Source: MGIIb-O2 sp964003245
Lineage (GTDB): Archaea; Thermoplasmatota; Poseidoniia; Poseidoniales; Thalassarchaeaceae
Assembly: GCA_964003245.1 (NCBI GenBank)
Contig: CAXFIU010000014.1
Span: 1-35,324, forward strand
DNA length: 35,324 nucleotides
Reading direction: 5' to 3'
Shown here: positions 33,114 through 35,324 of the stretch, one piece after another
Numbering within the stretch: position 1 is the first letter of the stretch
Layout of the letters: each line of letters opens with the position of its first letter
Made by a program: the position numbers and the translations under genes
Notes under the pieces: generated by a model
The model's database searches: none
Told to the model about the DNA's origin: nothing
What the model saw: the letters and a program-made list of their open reading frames with translations, nothing else

Positions 33114-34594
33114 AAACTTGTCCCAAACTCAACTAAATTTCCAACCGACTCATATAGGCTTGGACCGCTTCCTAAGTAATACATGCCGCCTGTTTTACTA
33201 CGCGAATCTTCTGGCTGAGAATTATTTCCAGTGGCACAAACTCCAGTACATCCATCCGCGAAAGCAACGTATACTCTACCTTCTCGATCAATATGTAAAT
33301 CATTGAAATCTAGTAAATTTCTATTCGAGCCACCGATATCCCTGCAATCTCCACTATTCAGGCATATACTCCCAATTTGCACAGGATCTGGAGATACTCT
33401 AACGGTATGGAAAATTGGGTTTGCATCTAATGCATTTAGACTGTATGTAATGTATAGGTAATAGCTCACATTACTATTTGCATAATGTGGATTACCACCC
33501 CATACTTGACCATCAATATCTAGGCCCCCTAGCTCAGTTGAGTTTTCACTACCTAGATATGTTATTGCAATACGCCCCGGATCTCCAGCATCAATTTGAG
33601 GAAAAGTTGTAGATATTACCTCAATGGGACTAATTCGAGTACTTTCCTGTTCCCAAGAATCTCCCGAATCAGTACTTCTTGACATATATATGCCAAAATC
33701 CCCCCCGGTCCAAATATGGTATGCATTAGAATCGGAGTCAGTGGCAACTTCTGAGTTTTTACGAGGATTCGGCGTCCCAACATCTTCCCCCATTGTTCGA
33801 GTTTCCCAAGAGTAGCCATTATCCTTTGAGAAAATTATTGCAGGAGTTTCTACTCTTGGAGTGACATATACTGTTCCATCCGGAGCGGTTGTAATGGCCC
33901 CATGTAAACCACCGTCTCCAGTTGCAAGTCCAAATATCTGTCCTCCAACTTCGAATGTTGCACCGCCATTAAAGCTGGTGTGACAAAATATGCCAAGTAA
34001 TTTATTGTAACAAAAGTATACTGCCTGTTCATAAATTGGAGACAAACCACCTGGAATTCCATATCCCTCATCAACCCAAGGGCCGGTTGCAAGTTTGATA
34101 TGATCATTCAATGGAATAGGGCCGGAATCATGTGGATTGCCTAACCAACTTTCTCCATCATTATCTGACCAGCCTATCCATGTTGATTCTAAACCCATCA
34201 TGTGTATATTGAACACACGATCAGTAACAGGATCAACCCAGCCATATGGGTCACTGGTGAATGGTGCCTGAGTAATATCGGCAACATTATTCCAAGTTTG
34301 ACCATGATCACAAGAACGCATCGGTTTTTCCAATGCAATGAAGAATATACATCCACTAGAGGTAACGCCAATACTGGGCTCTGGACCATCTTCTCCTACA
34401 TCACTGAATACAAAGTTTAGAGGTAATGGGGGAAGATCTACTGACAGTCCTTCTGAGTTTGTTACGAAAATCCCGGTATCTTCTTCATATTCATCAACAA
34501 TTTTATTGTTATTATCATCTAAATGTAAACATCCAGAAAGCGTCATTGCACACATCATGAGACTGACAAGAACAGCACGTGTACGACCATTCAT
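33110..34594 (-). CDS. Secreted Asp-box (BNR) beta-propeller lipoprotein
   Basis: A 494-residue exported protein. The signal ends in the lipobox TLSGC, with Cys22. A short acidic linker leads to a beta-propeller with five Asp-box (BNR) repeats of the Ser-x-Asp-x-Gly-x-Thr/Ser-Trp type at 94-101, 143-150, 207-214, 256-263 and 307-314. Such repeats occur in sialidases and many other sugar-binding or glycan-degrading propellers. I do not see the sialidase Arg triad clearly, so enzyme activity is unproven. Several Cys pairs suggest disulfide bonds outside the cell. Its last four bases overlap the start of the pseudouridine synthase. Confidence 0.85.
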   Translation of the reverse strand: MNGRTRAVLVSLMMCAMTLSGCLHLDDNNNKIVDEYEEDTGIFVTNSEGLSVDLPPLPLNFVFSDVGEDGPEPSIGVTSSGCIFFIALEKPMRSCDHGQTWNNVADITQAPFTSDPYGWVDPVTDRVFNIHMMGLESTWIGWSDNDGESWLGNPHDSGPIPLNDHIKLATGPWVDEGYGIPGGLSPIYEQAVYFCYNKLLGIFCHTSFNGGATFEVGGQIFGLATGDGGLHGAITTAPDGTVYVTPRVETPAIIFSKDNGYSWETRTMGEDVGTPNPRKNSEVATDSDSNAYHIWTGGDFGIYMSRSTDSGDSWEQESTRISPIEVISTTFPQIDAGDPGRIAITYLGSENSTELGGLDIDGQVWGGNPHYANSNVSYYLYITYSLNALDANPIFHTVRVSPDPVQIGSICLNSGDCRDIGGSNRNLLDFNDLHIDREGRVYVAFADGCTGVCATGNNSQPEDSRSKTGGMYYLGSGPSLYESVGNLVEFGTSL

Positions 34595-34637
34595 ATCGCT
34601 GCCCCGAGAGAGGATTATGTTATTCTTTCCTTTTTGG

Positions 34638-34648
34638 TTTATATTTTA
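34638..34648. promoter_or_regulatory. Shared TATA-like element between two divergent lipoprotein genes
   Basis: TTTATATTTTA lies in the middle of the 99-base gap between lipoprotein genes starting at 34594 (-) and 34694 (+), about 45-50 bases from each start. The minus strand reads TAAAATATAAA, so it could serve either direction. It would give leaders of about 20 bases. Confidence 0.35.
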
Positions 34649-34693
34649 GATGACGGGGATTCCTTCATAAAGTGCCAATTACCGCCTAAGAAC

Positions 34694-35324
34694 ATGAACA
34701 GAACAATTGTTGTGTTAGCCAGCCTGTTGATTGTAACAACTCCTCTTGCAGGATGCCTCGATGAAGCTACTTTGGAAGAACTAATCGACGATATCGTAGG
34801 TTGTATGGATAATGAAGCACAAAATTATGATGAAAATGCTACAACTGAACTTGTAGGTAACTGTATTTATGCAGCATCAATGACTCAATTTATGGAAGCC
34901 ATGGATGAAGAGATGTCTATTGACGATATGCTGAATGAGACACCAAGAGCGGGATATTCAACTATTACTTCGATGAATCAATTCAGTGAAGAAATGAATC
35001 AACAGATGGACATCTTAATGGAAGAACATGTGATGGTTGACCTTGCAAATAATTCTGCTATGGTTAGAACAGTTCTTTCTGTAGATTCAATAATGCATGT
35101 AGATTATCAAGTCATTCAAGTAGGGGAGGTTGTAAATATTCATGCTACCATGTCGGGCATGATGATTGAAGAACCAGAGACAGTGAGTGTTCAAACTAGA
35201 GATTCTGAAGGATCTGTAATGGACATGGTTCACTCAGTTCTTTCAGGAAGCCCCATGTCAGATGATTCAGATGATGATTCTGACGACGACTCTGATATGC
35301 CTGAGAATATGAGTGCAAGCTTCA
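34694..35324 (+). CDS. Met- and Asp-rich lipoprotein, 3' partial
   Basis: This frame is open from ATG 34694 to the end of the window (210 codons), so the gene is cut at its 3' end. The signal segment ends in the lipobox PLAGC, with Cys21. A Cys37-to-Cys57 segment follows (GCMDNEAQNYDENA and GNCIY), a divergent form of the short C-x-D-x-x-A-x-N-Y-D-x-x-A repeat found in secreted proteins of Bacteroidetes and marine archaea. The next 100 residues are rich in Met and Glu, and a run of Asp and Ser (about 188-199) leads towards the cut end. I recognise no family. Confidence 0.8.
   Translation, partial: MNRTIVVLASLLIVTTPLAGCLDEATLEELIDDIVGCMDNEAQNYDENATTELVGNCIYAASMTQFMEAMDEEMSIDDMLNETPRAGYSTITSMNQFSEEMNQQMDILMEEHVMVDLANNSAMVRTVLSVDSIMHVDYQVIQVGEVVNIHATMSGMMIEEPETVSVQTRDSEGSVMDMVHSVLSGSPMSDDSDDDSDDDSDMPENMSASF

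Noticed and set aside
1..35324. CRISPR arrays, insertion sequences, prophage or defence systems
   Set aside because: No regularly spaced repeats, transposase, integrase, Cas, restriction or toxin-antitoxin signatures were seen on either strand.

Overview
The window looks like a piece of a marine planktonic euryarchaeon of the Marine Group II/III type (Poseidoniia-like). This is an inference from gene content and style, not from a marker-gene comparison. Archaeal signs are a group II chaperonin (thermosome), a prefoldin alpha subunit next to an FtsY-type SRP receptor, TATA-like elements about 20-30 bases before some start codons, a cupredoxin with a PGF-CTERM-like tail, and secreted lipoproteins with a T/S-G-C lipobox. 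The DNA is AT-rich: two 60-base spot counts gave 37% and 38% GC. It is also very compact. No stretch without a gene exceeds about 150 bases, and most converging genes abut or overlap at their stop codons. Many enzymes are of families more usual in bacteria or eukaryotes (PurH, PurN, a PurS-PurL type synthetase, an RsuA/RluB-type pseudouridine synthase, a Ura3-like PyrF), which fits the mosaic genomes described for these archaea.

Layout. 1-3280 (+): the 3' part of a CysN-CysC fusion that makes APS and PAPS, then prefoldin alpha and FtsY. 3300-3974 (+): an unusual membrane-anchored degenerate receiver protein. 3954-5018 (-): a small membrane protein and pyrF. 5131-8993 (+): purL and purQ, divergent from pyrF. 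9034-10596 (+): a methyltransferase and an RluA-type pseudouridine synthase. 10597-12123 (-): a DHA2-type MFS exporter. 12190-14004 (+): a secreted CocE/S15-type hydrolase lipoprotein. 14006-14491 (-): a Nudix hydrolase. 14568-15984 (+): a zinc-ribbon protein and an M50 membrane protease. 16022-19160 (-): a CDP-alcohol phosphatidyltransferase, an M28 peptidase lipoprotein and a small membrane protein. 19279-20196 (+): an SPFH protein. 20217-20301 (-): tRNA-Leu(GAG). 20343-24164: an accessory stretch with a MOSC protein of higher GC, a glycosyltransferase and two divergent sulfotransferases. 24234-25508: a small membrane protein and an anchored surface protein. 25617-29624 (+): thermosome, purH and a TauE/SafE permease. 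29621-31571 (-): an overlapping cupredoxin / LON-domain / zinc-ribbon cluster preceded by a DUF454-like protein. 31725-32354 (+): purN. 32355-34594 (-): an RsuA/RluB-type pseudouridine synthase translationally coupled to an Asp-box propeller lipoprotein. 34694-end (+): the start of a Met/Asp-rich lipoprotein.

How it fits together. Four de novo purine genes (purL, purQ, purH, purN) and pyrF lie in one window but in separate transcription units. The CysN-CysC enzyme would supply PAPS, the donor used by the two sulfotransferases beside the glycosyltransferase, suggesting sulfated surface glycans or lipids. Two exported hydrolases, a secreted propeller and other anchored proteins fit a heterotroph living on proteins and polymers. 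I see no CRISPR array, insertion sequence, prophage or toxin-antitoxin pair. The best leads for something new are the tail-anchored pseudo-receiver beside ftsY, the Ura3-like PyrF lacking the usual phosphate-binding arginine, an upstream ORF over the purL start with a sequence echo at purH, and the cupredoxin/LON/zinc-ribbon overlap cluster.
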